Origin: Eukaryota sp. TZLM1-RC
Taxonomy: Eukaryota > Metamonada: BaSk clade
Assembly: GCA_040285825.1 (NCBI GenBank)
Contig: JAUPSS010000001.1
Location: 1,426,001-1,490,000, forward strand
Direction of reading: 5' to 3'
Length of the DNA: 64,000 nt
How positions within the stretch are numbered: the first letter of the stretch is position 1; the number at the start of each line of letters is the position of its first letter. The position numbers and the translations under genes are program-made. The notes beneath the pieces were generated by a model. The model did no database searches. It saw only the letters and a program-made list of their open reading frames with translations, and was not told the origin of the DNA. Of this stretch, positions 20,497 through 31,040 are shown piece after piece.

Positions 20497-23400
20497 ATAC
20501 GTATTGGGTCGTCCCCGGCTCAGCGTAGGATCCTTGAGGAAGAGACTGGTCCCTCTTCCTCACCACTAACCACAGACTCTGCTTCCGTGCCTCCTTCTTC
20601 GGTTGAAGCTTCTGCGCTTCCTGAAGCAACTCTTCCCGAGGGTTCTACCCCAAAGGAAGATAGTTCCCTTCCTGAGGATTCCGTTCCCATGGAAGGAAGT
20701 TCCTCTCCTCGGGATTCCGTTCCTGTGGAAGGAGACAACCCTCCTAAGGATTCTATTCCTTCGGAAGGAAGAAGCCCTTCATTAGTCTCCTACGACGATG
20801 AAGATGTTGAGGATTCCGTTGCTCCTCTTCCTCCTTCACATTTAAGGGCGTCTGAAGTCCCACCTTCTCCCCTCCCAGAAAGAAGTTCTGAAGTACCAAC
20901 TTCACCTTCTATTCAGAACAGAGAGACTGTTCAACCTTCTCTCACGTCAAAGGAAGGATTGGAAGATCAACCCTCTTCCTCCTCCACTAAGGCCATTGAA
21001 GTACCATCTTCATCCCTTTTATCTAGTTCTGAGGTCCCACCCTCTCACTCTCAACAGCTTCTCCCTCCAGTTCCAACTGTTAGGAGAACTATTCAAAAAT
21101 CCTGCTGTCCCAACTTCAGGATCTCCTCTTACTACATCAACAGTAAGAGGAGTTAACAATCTGTCTGTTTCCCCTCCCCAGGCTAGAGATTCCACTCCTA
21201 GCACACCAAATTTTCCTTCGCATCTTTCCGAAGAGCAAAGGAAGAGGTATGAACTATTATTTTCAGATCTGGTTGACTATGAGGAACCTCCCAGGAATTT
21301 TCTCACACAGCTCAACCTCCGGTTCCTCCCACGGAACATGTTCCTGAAATTGATAGAGAAACTGGTGAGGTTTCTAAAAAATATTTAGAACGTTACTTCC
21401 ATGAAGATCGAATCTGGAAACTCAAGAACAGATTGGAAAGAGAGTTACAGGCTAGAAGAGGAACATCCTCTACACCTGCTCAACTTACCCCTTCTCAAAC
21501 TAGCTCCTACGCTAGCTCAAGTGTTCATCATGGTGCTTCCCGCCAGCACAACCCTTACGCTAGATATAGGGACACACGAGTCATTCCAGAGGACCCAGAG
21601 GCCATCCCTCCCACGGAAATGAGCAACAAGCGTCCTCCTTTCTACGGCCCCAAAGTCGAGAACGACTTAGGAATATGGATCTCTCCCAGAATTGGTCCAT
21701 TTCTTTCCGATGAAAGGATCACCCCAGAAACCTCCAGGAATGACCCTGAACCAACTTATGAACCAAGACCCGGAGTTAGGTTCATGAGAACTACTCGAGA
21801 AGGAGTATTCAGACGCTTCGCTGGAGATGAAGACAACCTCTTCATAAACGTTCACAACCCTTGCCCATACCCTAGGTTCAGCCCTGGGTACAACGCATCT
21901 CTCGATATCCTTATCGACAGAGATTATAGAACAGGGTGGTGGTTTACCGAAACCACATATGGTGAAAGACTCTTTCTATATGATAGACGTCCTGATCATA
22001 TAGTGTCATATTGTGGTCCCGACCACAGAAGATCTGGCAATCTTCAAAGAGCCCTCCAGCTCGTCACCGTTTTCCCTGGATGCATAGAATCCAGGATGTT
22101 AAAGTGGGTAATGGTAGAAGGTAGTATAGAGAAAACACGCTTGGTTCAACCAGCGATCTCTTCTTATCAGGTTCCAGCCCAGATCGAAGAGACAGTACCT
22201 TCCCCTGAACCTCAACAGAGTGAAGCTCCATCTTCCTCCGCTCAACCTCCTGAATCACCACAACCTCCCATGGAAACTGATTCATTTCCTGTCACGGAAA
22301 CCTCTAACCCCAACCAATCTGCTATGGAACAAGCTGACGACGACGTTGTCACTGTGAGCAGTGAATCACCCACCCCCACCACATCTTCTGATGCGGTACC
22401 TGCTCCCATCACTCCCGTTAGTCGAGCTCCTCAACCCCTACCTACACCTTCCACAACAGGTTCAACATCCTCCATTTCCTCACATCATTCACCCTTCTCG
22501 GGCACATACGAAAGTAGCCTTCTCCTCTCTTCAATGATTGGATCAAGAGATCGAGATGACAGACGTAGGGACCGTCCTAAACGTCCATATCTTGAAGCTT
22601 CTGATTTGAGAGACGCTGATAAACTCCTAAAGTTTGTCAACAAATTCATTCTCTGGAGTCGTACCGACCGAGTCCTAAGAGAAACGAGAGGTAATGTTGA
22701 GGATCCAGCCCAGATAGCTCTAGCTAACGAAGTTGCCAGACTACGTGAAGAATTAGAACTAGCTAGAGAAGGTTCCCAACCATCGATCGATGAGTATTTT
22801 GGTAACATCACTGGAGAACCAGTTCACGAATGGGACTTGTTCCGTCAAGCCATGAGGATCAACCCCCGAGGCCTCGCTGAATGTGTCACCCCCGAGGTGT
22901 TAAATGCGCTACGATACCAAGGTGCTCACCTAGCTATCTCTTCTCCCACGGTTCCTACCTCAAGAGATGAACGCATCATTTGGGCTCAAATTCTAAGAAG
23001 AACCCAATTCAGCAGACTGGATGAGGCTAACCGAGCTCTCCTCGCAACCAACATGGACTGGTCGGAAAGAGATTATGGCAATAGATGGATTGACTTCATG
23101 GTCAACATCGGCAGAGTTTTGACTCGCTCCACCGCCATCCAAGAGTTTAGGGGCATCTCTCAACAATTGAGAACATTCTCCATAAGCTCCACTCCTCCAG
23201 CTGATAGACTTCCAGACTGGGTAGTTGCTACTCATGTCTTAGAAAGCGTAGGAATTATCCCTATCAGAGACAGACTCCTCAGGATCTGGTCCTCTCCCTC
23301 CCACTACTCATGCGATGGGCACACCCTTGGCGAATTCTTTAGTGTTCTTCAAATTGAATACGAGAATTTCTGTAACGCCAGATCGTTCATGGAACAACTG

Positions 23401-23940
23401 AACCATGTCGATTTCACCTATCAGAACCAATTAACTCATCAGCAGGCCTCTCGCCGACCTCCCACGGTCGTTCCCTCCCCACCTGACATCCCCAGACCAC
23501 GAGGTTCTGGTCCAGGTAAACGCCCAAAACAAAGTAAGAGAGGAGGAAGCCTACCACAATCGTCTTCCCAGGCCGCTGATGTCCAATGCAACTTCTGTAA
23601 GAAAAAGGGCCATCCGACCGAAAGGTGCCCCAGCGAAGACTGCCAAAGGAGCAAGAAGTGGAGAGAGCAACAAGCTCAACAACAAGCTCGAGGTAGAAGT
23701 TCTAGAGGTTCTGGTTTCCGTAGTCGAAGAGGTACTCGCGGCAGAGGCAGAGGCTCTTCTTACAATAAACGTTCCCGTCACTATTTATGTACTTTAGAAA
23801 CCATACCCCTACAACAACAACACAACTACACACAGAAAGTTCAGCATGGAAAGATTCTCTTATCAATCCACTTGCCAACTTGGAACCTACCAAGACACTC
23901 AACAGTCAGGCTCACTTCTTCTCAGAACAAGCCGACTTAA
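20464..23940 (+). CDS. Gag polyprotein of the LTR element (two frame breaks)
   Basis: The N-terminal part (20464-~21090) is a low-complexity Ser/Pro/Glu region with repeated SVPxEG-like units. The frame shifts by one near 21090 and shifts back near 21300 (…TEHVPEIDRETGEVSKKY), then runs open from before 21433 to 23940. The main part includes acidic and Pro-rich linkers, an Arg-rich stretch, a helical capsid-like region (about 22790-23420) and a retroviral zinc knuckle CNFCKKKGHPTERC (CX2CX4HX4C, 23587-23630), followed by an RGRSSRGS-type basic tail that would bind RNA. The paired, compensating frameshifts suggest indel errors or recent mutations rather than design. Confidence 0.8.
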
Positions 23941-24293
23941 ATGGACATGATTCTGATACAATTTTTATGGTACAATCCATGAATCACAACTGCCTACAAT
24001 TAAACTTCCTGATCAACAATGTCGAAGTTAAAGGCATAATTGACTCTGGTGCAACATGCTCAGTAGTCACGGAAGACGTCATCAGTAATTGTAACATGGC
24101 ACGTTCCAACGAAACCATTTCATACAAGATTGCTGATGGAACTACCTCACAGTCCCTTGGTACTGCTTCTGGAACCCTTAGCATTAGACTAGGTAGTGTT
24201 ACCCAGATTGTACACGTGAAACACAAGTTCAGCATCGTTCCTGGACATGAGACCATTCTCATTGGTGCTGACTTGTTGAGTCACCTGGGCTGA
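23787..24293 (+). CDS. Aspartic protease of the LTR element
   Basis: The frame overlaps the gag end by about 150 bases in the -1 frame, which would suit -1 frameshifting, although I do not see a textbook slippery heptamer. The catalytic triplet is in IIDSGATCSVVTEDV, and the typical C-terminal ILIGADLLSHLG closes the domain. It processes Gag-Pol. The stop TGA overlaps the next ATG (TGATG at 24291-24295). Confidence 0.85.
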   Translation: MYFRNHTPTTTTQLHTESSAWKDSLINPLANLEPTKTLNSQAHFFSEQADLNGHDSDTIFMVQSMNHNCLQLNFLINNVEVKGIIDSGATCSVVTEDVISNCNMARSNETISYKIADGTTSQSLGTASGTLSIRLGSVTQIVHVKHKFSIVPGHETILIGADLLSHLG

Positions 24294-25237
24294 TGAACAA
24301 CAAGGGCATTTATATTAGAATGGACGACGCCTGTCGCACATTACTATTACCTGAAGCCGAATTCGACCATCGAATATCGCAAGCTTCAGAAGTCGTCAAC
24401 GTTTCCACACGTTGGTTGGAACACATCAACTCATCTGGTTGTACCATCAACCTCGACAACGACCATTTCAAGAAGTCCCTACTTCAAACTTTGAAAGAGT
24501 TCGAAGACGTATTTACCCTCAAGCCTCATGCTGAAGGTATTGATTGCCCTCCCATGGAAATCAACTTCTACAACGAAGACGTCAGAGTTAGAAGACCCCC
24601 CAGGACCCTGAATCCAGCCAGGCTAGAGGTCGCTAACCAAATTTTCGACGAACTCGTAGACTCAGGATTTGCTGTCCCATCGAACCATGAGTTCAGCTCC
24701 CCTGTCTGTCTAGTGGTCTACCCAGATCACCGTAAGCCCCGCCTTACCGGTGACTATAGTGGCAAGGACGGAGTCAACGCCAACACCATTCCTGTTGAGC
24801 CCAACCTTCCAAGGATCTCCGATGTGCTGGTATTTCTCTCCCAAGCGAACTACATAGGCACCCTTGACCTCCCCAAAGCCTTTTGGCAACTCAAGATTGC
24901 CGAAAAGGATTGGCAGAAAACAGCCCTGAGCATTCCTGGCAAAAGCATCATGTTCAAACGTGCAGCTTTTGGCCTAAAGAATGTCCCAGCCGTTTTCCAA
25001 AACGTCATGGCTGACATCTTCTCTGGAGACGGTGTCTTCATTTACATAGATGACATCATAATCATAGGTTCAACCTTTGACGAATTCATTGAACGCCTCC
25101 GTCGCGTCCTTGATCAAGCCAGATGCAAAAGAGTTTCCTTGGGACTTCCAACCAATCAAGATACTGGGCAGTGTTTTCCAAAACAAACAGCGGACTATCG
25201 ATCCCACTCGCGTCGAATCTTTGCTGAATCTACCTAG
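24293..25237 (+). CDS. Reverse transcriptase of the LTR element (5' part)
   Basis: RT signatures in order: DELVDSGFAVPS, CLVVYPDHRKPRLTGDYSG, DLPKAFWQLKIAEKD, RAAFGLKNVPAVFQ and the catalytic box FIYIDDIIIIG (YIDD, about 25040-25065). The true RT frame leaves this ORF at about 25130-25165 (after RRVLDQ) and continues in the frame of the next entry. The last ~25 residues of this frame are therefore out-of-frame read-through. Confidence 0.85.
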   Translation: MNNKGIYIRMDDACRTLLLPEAEFDHRISQASEVVNVSTRWLEHINSSGCTINLDNDHFKKSLLQTLKEFEDVFTLKPHAEGIDCPPMEINFYNEDVRVRRPPRTLNPARLEVANQIFDELVDSGFAVPSNHEFSSPVCLVVYPDHRKPRLTGDYSGKDGVNANTIPVEPNLPRISDVLVFLSQANYIGTLDLPKAFWQLKIAEKDWQKTALSIPGKSIMFKRAAFGLKNVPAVFQNVMADIFSGDGVFIYIDDIIIIGSTFDEFIERLRRVLDQARCKRVSLGLPTNQDTGQCFPKQTADYRSHSRRIFAEST

Positions 25238-26430
25238 ACCAAAGACAATCAAAGACGTCCGCAGCCTCGTAGGATCAGTCAACTTCATTAGAGAATGGCT
25301 TCCTCAGGTATCTGAGCTCATCGCTCCTATCATCAGATTGACTAAGAAGGATGGAAACAACTCCAAAGTTAAACCCAAACCCCGCGCGCAACGCCTTCAA
25401 TGGACCGACATGCACGACGGACTCCTTCAAAAGATAAAACAACTGATAGCAAAGCACATGCCGCTCAGCTTACCTCCGCAGGAAAACCAAATTTTAATTA
25501 GTTGCGATGCATCCGACATTGCTGTAGGCGGCGTCATATGGGAACAAATCGAACAAGTCGACGACCCCGGTACCCCCCTGATCAATAGGAAATGTAGGCC
25601 TATCAGCTTCTTCAGCCGGTTGTTAACCAACTCGCAAAAGAACTGGCCGACTAACCAAAAGGAACTCTACGCTATCCTACTCATGTTAACTCAAAGTGGT
25701 TTTGAAAACTACTTAAAAGGAAGGAAACTGGTCATATTCACAGACCATCAAAACCTTACCTACATGTTCACGGCTCCTGAGAAGAACAGAATTGTAACAA
25801 GATGGTTACCCATATTCTCTGAATTCTGCTTTGACTTGGTACATACCAAAGGGGAAGATAACTTCTGGGCTGATATGTTGTCTCGAATAGTTCCGCCTAT
25901 AGACCATCAAGAGATCAATCATTTGTCCCATCAAATGCCTCCAAATTTTCATCCTATATTTTACATTGATAAAATTGATGGAACAGAAAATGAAAGATAC
26001 TACATCGAAGACTTAAACAACTTCGAACGTATCATGGTCATCAGAGAACGATGTTCCAACGACCTGCCTATTTTCGAGCCATGGCTCTGTAGGATTAGGT
26101 CCGAACAGAAGCTCGCCATAGCTTCCAAAGACCCCTCTTTCAACAACTGTGTTCATAACAATCATCTTGATTTATATATGACTCACGACAACAAGATAGT
26201 GATTCCCAAATCACTCATTAAGGACACCCTTAACTTGTTGCATGGACTTCTGCAAGGAGGTCATCCAAGCAAAGCTGAAAGCCTGAACAAGCTCAGGAAC
26301 AGCGATTATTGGTGGCCAAACATGCTCACCGACATGAATAAGCACGTCCAAGAATGCCCCTCCTGTCAGAAAACAAAGCCAGTTCCCAAACTGCATGTTC
26401 CCCAACCGGTTCATTGTGGGCTGACAGACC
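25150..26430 (+). CDS. RT connection, RNase H and integrase zinc-finger region of the LTR element
   Basis: Continues RT with IKILGSVF and TIDPTRVESLLNLPRPKT. RNase H is shown by ISCDASDIAVGGVIWEQ and FTDHQNLTYM, with the expected acidic residues. The integrase H2C2 finger is HGLLQGGHPSK...WWPNM...CPSCQKTKP (about 26235-26380). The frame is lost near 26415-26430 at a run of Gs, after which the integrase core continues in the next frame. Confidence 0.85.
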
Positions 26431-27568
26431 TTTTGCTCGCGTCAACGCCGACGTCATTGGTCCTCTTCCAGAAGATCAAGAAGGCTACAAATACATCCTC
26501 GTATTTATCGACAGCTTCTCTAGGTTCACGATCATCGTGCCTTTAAAAGAGATAAATGCCAATCTTACTGCAGATGCATTAATTTGGAAAGTCTGTGCCA
26601 TCTTTGGTATTCCATTTCAAATCCACAGCGATAATGGACCCGAATTTTCCAAGGCTGTCTTTGACGAATTAAGCAAATTTTTGGGCATAGAGGTGTCAAA
26701 GTCAATACCTAGGTTTTCCCCGTCCAACGGCCTGGTAGAGCGCCGACACAGAGACATCCTGCAAAACCTACGGAAATTGCTCGTAGACTTCAATGCCTAC
26801 GATGTGTGGTCTGAATACTTGCCTTATGTGCAATTATTGATCAACTCTTCCAAGAGCTCAATAACCAACCACACTCCATACCAAGTGATCTTTGGCTCTG
26901 ATGTGTCTCCCAGATCAGACCCTGGCAAAATTCTTGAAATCATTGAAAGCTCGACGTCTGAGTCATCTTTTATTCAAGAAATTCAATCTAAATTTCGAAG
27001 ATTGAAAGAGAAACAGGAAAAGGCAGCACATCATCAAGCTTCCAAAGCTTCCAAGCTAGCTAGATCGTCAACACCAAACCCTTTTGAAGTTGGTCAATTG
27101 GTATTGAGAGCTTCTGGCTCTTCCGCTAAGCTTCATGGAGACTATTTAGGACTCTTCCTAATTACTGAAATCGTATCCAATTCGTCTGTGAATATTAAGA
27201 ATCTCTGCACAGGTACGATTGTCCAAGCTAGCGTCAAACACTTAGCTCCCTGGCACTCCAGCTTGCCCACCAACGATGAGTTCCACTCCTGGGTCGCTGC
27301 AGGTGATGTCGAAGAACACATCATTGAAAAAGTGCTCAGTCAGAATGGTGACTTTTGCCAAGTGCAATGGCCAGGAAAAGAGATCACCACTGAGCACGTG
27401 TCTACAGTCCAAAATACTGCCGCGTATAAAGACTTTATCAAGACTTCAAAAGCACGTCGCCGTACTAAATCCGCTCCTCCCAAGAAGCGTAATAATTCTA
27501 TTAGTTCACCTCCTGTGACCAGAGCTTCCAGGGCTCGTCGCTCGAAAGAGAGGAAAAGGCAGTGTTAG
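26420..27568 (+). CDS. Integrase core and chromodomain-like tail of the LTR element
   Basis: The DDE core is visible: VNADVIGPLPEDQEGYKYIL (first Asp), IHSDNGPEFSKAV (second Asp) and GLVERRHRDILQNLRK (Glu). A GPF-like barrel segment follows (LVLRASGSSAKLHGDYLG). The end, EHIIEKVLSQNGDFCQVQWPG (given by motif: I-x-K-V-L, F-x-V-x-W-x-G), resembles a chromodomain, which in chromoviruses directs integration to heterochromatin. It ends with a basic tail, with the stop inside the 3' LTR. Confidence 0.85.
   Translation, partial: ADRPFARVNADVIGPLPEDQEGYKYILVFIDSFSRFTIIVPLKEINANLTADALIWKVCAIFGIPFQIHSDNGPEFSKAVFDELSKFLGIEVSKSIPRFSPSNGLVERRHRDILQNLRKLLVDFNAYDVWSEYLPYVQLLINSSKSSITNHTPYQVIFGSDVSPRSDPGKILEIIESSTSESSFIQEIQSKFRRLKEKQEKAAHHQASKASKLARSSTPNPFEVGQLVLRASGSSAKLHGDYLGLFLITEIVSNSSVNIKNLCTGTIVQASVKHLAPWHSSLPTNDEFHSWVAAGDVEEHIIEKVLSQNGDFCQVQWPGKEITTEHVSTVQNTAAYKDFIKTSKARRRTKSAPPKKRNNSISSPPVTRASRARRSKERKRQC
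27544..27562 (+). promoter_or_regulatory. Polypurine tract of the LTR retrotransposon
   Basis: Purine-rich run GAAAGAGAGGAAAAGGCAG directly upstream of the 3' LTR, the expected place for plus-strand priming. It is also coding (end of the integrase frame, RSKERKRQC). Confidence 0.7.
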
Positions 27569-27712
27569 TCTTGAATAGTATTTATAGTTAATAGTTTAGT
27601 TATTAGTATTCCGCCTGTTAGCTTAAGAAGAGTGAATACAATTCCTCTTCGTATAAATTACTTTACATTTACTCAAGCTATGTCACACGATAACCCTAGC
27701 CATAGACCATCA
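27563..27712 (+). repeat. 3' LTR (150 bp)
   Basis: Identical by eye to the 5' LTR. It begins three bases before the TAG stop of the integrase frame and is preceded by a purine tract. Confidence 0.95.
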
Positions 27713-27777
27713 CTTTGATTAAACCGGAACTACCATGGTGGGATTTATCAAAGTATGATTTCAACTATCAGAACCAA

Positions 27778-28215
27778 CTAAAAAACATCGCCATAAATTG
27801 AAGCAACAGGATCAATAGTAGTAAAATCAACAACTTCAGAGGAATCCACAAAAGGAACAATCAAATCACCTAGACGTGAATTAAACAGAAAATTATCACT
27901 ATAATGCTTCAACAAAGGTTGTACTTTGCAACTAAAATTGTAACACTTAAACATCTCATATGTCACATCACAAACGGCATCATGAAGATCTGTCTGATAT
28001 TAAAGAAACTTCTAACAACTTAAAATATGACGGAATTTGTTAGACGGTCTTTTGTTACAAACACAATCAAAATGATTCAAACGTTCATTCGGATACAACC
28101 CAAATTCCCATACGCATGTTTTGTTTCCAACTTCCGCTGTTGTTACTGATAAACTAACTTGGTAGACAGATGAGGAATTCACATGATGACGTGGCACTTG
28201 TTCAAGAACAAGCAT
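27778..28215 (-). pseudogene. Non-LTR retrotransposon C-terminal fragment (knuckle + restriction-like endonuclease)
   Basis: The minus strand reads CVCNKRPSNKFRHILSC (C-x-C...H-x3-C), then LHDAVCDVTYEMFK, then SRLGDLIVPFVDSSEVVDFT, which gives the G-D...V-D nuclease core. A stop falls between the knuckle and the nuclease. The fragment is probably the C-terminal end of the RT relic at 28640-30490, displaced by an LTR-element insertion. Confidence 0.6.
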
Positions 28216-28529
28216 TGTTATTAATAAAGCTCTCTTTTCTTCTTTTCATTTTTGGTTTTTCTGCCCAACGGCATCAATAATTATTGGCCCTCATTGCAGA
28301 TGATATCTACACGCGTACTACATCCGTCCCTTGCTTCTATGGAAGTGGATGATGTCCTGTTATTCCTACAACAGTGGAAGGAGGACTCTTTAAAAAAAGC
28401 CCTGACAAGCTAAAATTAGTATATGCTGATGCATGGATGGCAAAACATAAGACATGTGTTGATTGCTGGAGCGACCAAAATGTTTGTGAAAATGTCTTAA
28501 TAGGGAGCAATTTCCTTCCTTCCATATGA
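28216..28529 (+). mobile_element. Truncated LTR element: LTR end, primer-site-like sequence and start of gag
   Basis: 28216-28276 ends CTGCCCAACGGCATCA and matches the LTR end of the element at 32366-33192 (CTGCCTAACGGCATCA on its coding strand). Both are followed by the same ATAATTATTGGCCC (28277-28290 here). An ATG 23 bases after the LTR (28300) opens a frame containing LHPSLASMEVDDVLLFLQQW, comparable to NLTSLSSMKVVSVLLFL in the other copy. The rest is decayed, and the body of the element is missing. Confidence 0.55.
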
Positions 28530-28639
28530 TAATAAACTAACAAAAGTTCCTAGAAGATCCAAAAATGCACCAATTCGATATGTTCCTGTATATCTTGGTA
28601 AATATGATATGTTTCTGTATATCTAAATTCATCATTCGG

Positions 28640-30490
28640 TTAATATATCGGAAATTGAGTTCAACTTTTCAAACAATTTTTTTGGTTATCTCATCATTAT
28701 TTCCTAAAAACAAACCCAAATGACGAACAGAGTCAGTTGAATATAATTTGACTTGAATTTAAATACGATCACCTATTGTAGAAACTGGAGAATTCGATAA
28801 CAAAACACATCTAAGTAAATTTAGTCGGAGGCCAATTTTGATAAATTATTCTTTAAAACATACAGTTGCTTTTTTCACAATATTTAAATCACCTATAAGA
28901 ACAAGATCATCCATATATGCGATCAATTTCAGCGAAGCAAACATCTCTTCAATTTTTGATAAAATAGGATGAGGTCCTAACGGATCTCCTTGCTTTACAC
29001 CACTTGATGAAGTCAAAAAGCAATCACCAAAATGTAAATTAGTATTTGTGCTATATGTTGAATGGAAATGCGACATTACTTCCGGTATATATTGCTACAA
29101 AGCACCATCAATACTGCAACGACTAAGTGAATTGAATGCATTACTAAAATCAAATGGATATTTTTTGTGATATGTCCTTTGTGTGGTTATGGAGACCTAG
29201 GCTTAGATCACTCGTTTCAATGTAGAAAAGTCTCGAGAATGGTTACACAAAGACATGACGAAGTAAATATTTTTATTAACGAATTAAATAATTTTGAATC
29301 TGAAAAGGAATTTCAATTTGGTTTAAATAAGCAGTAACGTGTTGATGGTTTTCAAACGTCAACCAAAATTGCTTTTATGTTACCATAGTTGGAGGTTACG
29401 GTAATAAATGGAGTGATGCTTTTTCGAAAGCTTATTCTGATAAAATTGCAAAGTATTCAATTTTAAAAGAATTTAATTTAATTAACCAAATTGTTCCTCT
29501 CGTATTTAGTGTTCATGGGGGTTTTTACACTAAAACAAAAGTACTGTTTGACCGATTAGGATGGAATGAGCTAACAGCAGAAATTAGTTGTATCATTTTG
29601 AAGAATAGCTTTAATTGCCACAGTGCTTTTAATTATATACTTCAAAAGAAAAGAGAAGATCGTCACTGTTTGTAGGTAGTTGTTTTTTAGTATTTAAGTA
29701 GTTTCTTCTTAATTTTCAATAAAAGTAAATCAAATGGCATACAAACATTAGATTCATTTTGGCGAAATAATACATCTGTAGCAAACATCGCTGACAACAC
29801 CATCAGTGGCATCAATTCCATATTGAAAGGGCAATAGAATCATTTCTGCTTTTTCATAGAACCTGTTTGAGCAACAAGCAGAAAAAATATTATGTATGCA
29901 CTCAGAGACTGCAATAGGACGAACATCCATTTTTGAATTCTTGACAAGTCCAGTCAAACGAGATTTTCTTAATTCTTCTGGATATTTAAGTTGACCAGTC
30001 AATATTCTATTAAACATTTTGGTTAATAAAACAGGACAATTTTCTGATGAAATAATTGCGGCTTTTATATGATCAATAGAAATAATAGAAAACCCGTTGG
30101 ACTTACGGGGTGATCTTTTATTATCACTGAAATTCCTCTAATGCCAGCAATGGATAATTTTTGATCCCTTAATAAATCTTCCAAAATTTTTGATCCATTA
30201 TTGGATCTTCTGATGGATGAGGTATTTTCAGTCTATCTACAGTATCTTGATTGTTGGGAGCTTTAACTCCGGGACTTAAAGCTGACAAAGCCCTTGACCA
30301 TTTGTTATCAAAGCACTTGTCTTCAAAGTATTACTTAATTTTTCAGATGACTGTTTTCTCGGAGTATGCCAAAGTATTTCAAATTGGGAGAAATTTTGTT
30401 CAAAAGAACTGAAAAACGACAGTGCAATCTCTCTATCACATGTAGGTTCATTTGATTTACTTGTTGAGCTCAATGTAAATGACACGATAA
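28640..30490 (-). pseudogene. Non-LTR retrotransposon RT relic, split by a later insertion
   Basis: The minus strand, read from 30490 down, gives an N-terminal RT region (FEILWHTPRKQSSEKLS), then SPRKSNGFSIISIDHIKAA, RLTGLVKNSKMDVRPIAVSE and FQYGIDATDG. After the insertion (29158-29726) it resumes with MPFDFSNAFNSLSRC (motif A Asp), SSGVKQGDPLGP and LIAYMDDLVLIG (YMDD), and fades near 28640 in the palm-to-thumb region. Several stops and at least one frameshift make it non-functional. Confidence 0.75.
29158..29726 (+). mobile_element. 5'-truncated non-LTR retrotransposon insertion with 11-bp target duplication
   Basis: The insert is flanked by AAATCAAATGG at 29147-29157 and 29727-29737, and removing it plus one copy restores the surrounding RT motif MPFDFSNAFNS. 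It encodes CPLCGYGDLGLDHSFQC, a canonical CCHC knuckle, then MVTQRHDEVNIFI (the R-H-x motif of R2-type endonuclease regions). After a frameshift come FYVTIVGGYGNKW..KIAKYSIL and a stop at 29675, then a trailer with AATAAA. It is a distinct family from its neighbours. Confidence 0.75.
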
Positions 30491-31040
30491 TATTTTAAGA
30501 TATATTTGAGGTAGGTTAAGCTGGTGTTTTAAGCTGATAGCGCAGAAGACCCTGATCACCCGACTTAAAGTTCACAATCAATCATTTTTGATAGATCAGG
30601 GTCAATTAAGGGCGATAAACATTGTGAAGACAGATGCGTGAATAAATCTTGTAATAAAAACTTGGTACTAATTGAGTCTCATTCGAATCTGGAGTTACTG
30701 GTTAATCTATTTGCGGTTAAAACTTCACCAAAAAAAGTTAATACAGTGTTTTATAATAAATTATCCAAGTAAGGCCACAGCGAGATGATTTGAAGGCCAA
30801 AAACCAAAAGATATTTGAAAAAAAAGGTTCAATAACAGCTTGACTTTGTGAGATAATAGATTAAAGCACAGAAAACCCGTGTTTCAAGCCAAGAGCAGGG
30901 ACGAACCTTTTGTTACCACTAAGCGTATAACGCTATTAGCGTAGTGGTAAGCGGGTCTGGCAAGGTTAGTCAAGATTAACATAGATTACAAATAGCTGGT
31001 TGAATCACCTTTCTTTTGAAGCACCTGTTTACCATGTTTG
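30491..31040. other. Intergenic with a near-palindromic hairpin
   Basis: Nothing coding was recognised. At 30916-30947 the sequence is close to its own reverse complement (CCACTAAGCG ... CGTAGTGG). The right half contains a TAGCGTAGTGG word resembling a tRNA A box, but no B box or cloverleaf follows. Confidence 0.3.

Larger units (their letters stand above)
20347..27712 (+). mobile_element. Ty3/gypsy-type LTR retrotransposon with chromodomain-like integrase tail
   Basis: The 7366-bp element is bounded by identical 150-bp LTRs that start TG and end CA, and is flanked by a 4-bp CTTT duplication (20343-20346 and 27713-27716). Coding order is gag (with CCHC knuckle), aspartic protease, reverse transcriptase, RNase H, integrase, chromodomain-like end: the Ty3/gypsy order. 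Base composition is visibly less AT-rich than the surroundings. Identical LTRs indicate recent insertion, yet the coding part is split over several frames. Coding begins inside the 5' LTR (ATG at 20464) and ends inside the 3' LTR (stop at 27566). I see no standard tRNA primer site directly after the 5' LTR. Confidence 0.95.

Noticed and set aside
20520-20738. Minus-strand frames antisense to gag (several, 60-108 aa)
   Set aside because: They mirror the Pro/Ser/Glu-rich gag coding bias and show no domain.
23787-23940. -1 frameshift site between gag and protease
   Set aside because: The frames overlap suitably, but no standard X-XXY-YYZ heptamer with a following hairpin was evident, so no site is annotated.
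27713-27777. Short + frame DFNYQNQL right of the LTR element resembling gag DFTYQNQL
   Set aside because: Too short, and it joins the left flank only across stops; may be chance or an older gag scrap.
30916-30990. tRNA-like sequence with an A-box word TAGCGTAGTGG
   Set aside because: There is no B box (GGTTCGA), the anticodon arm does not pair, and the word is half of a near-palindrome, so it is not called as a tRNA or SINE.
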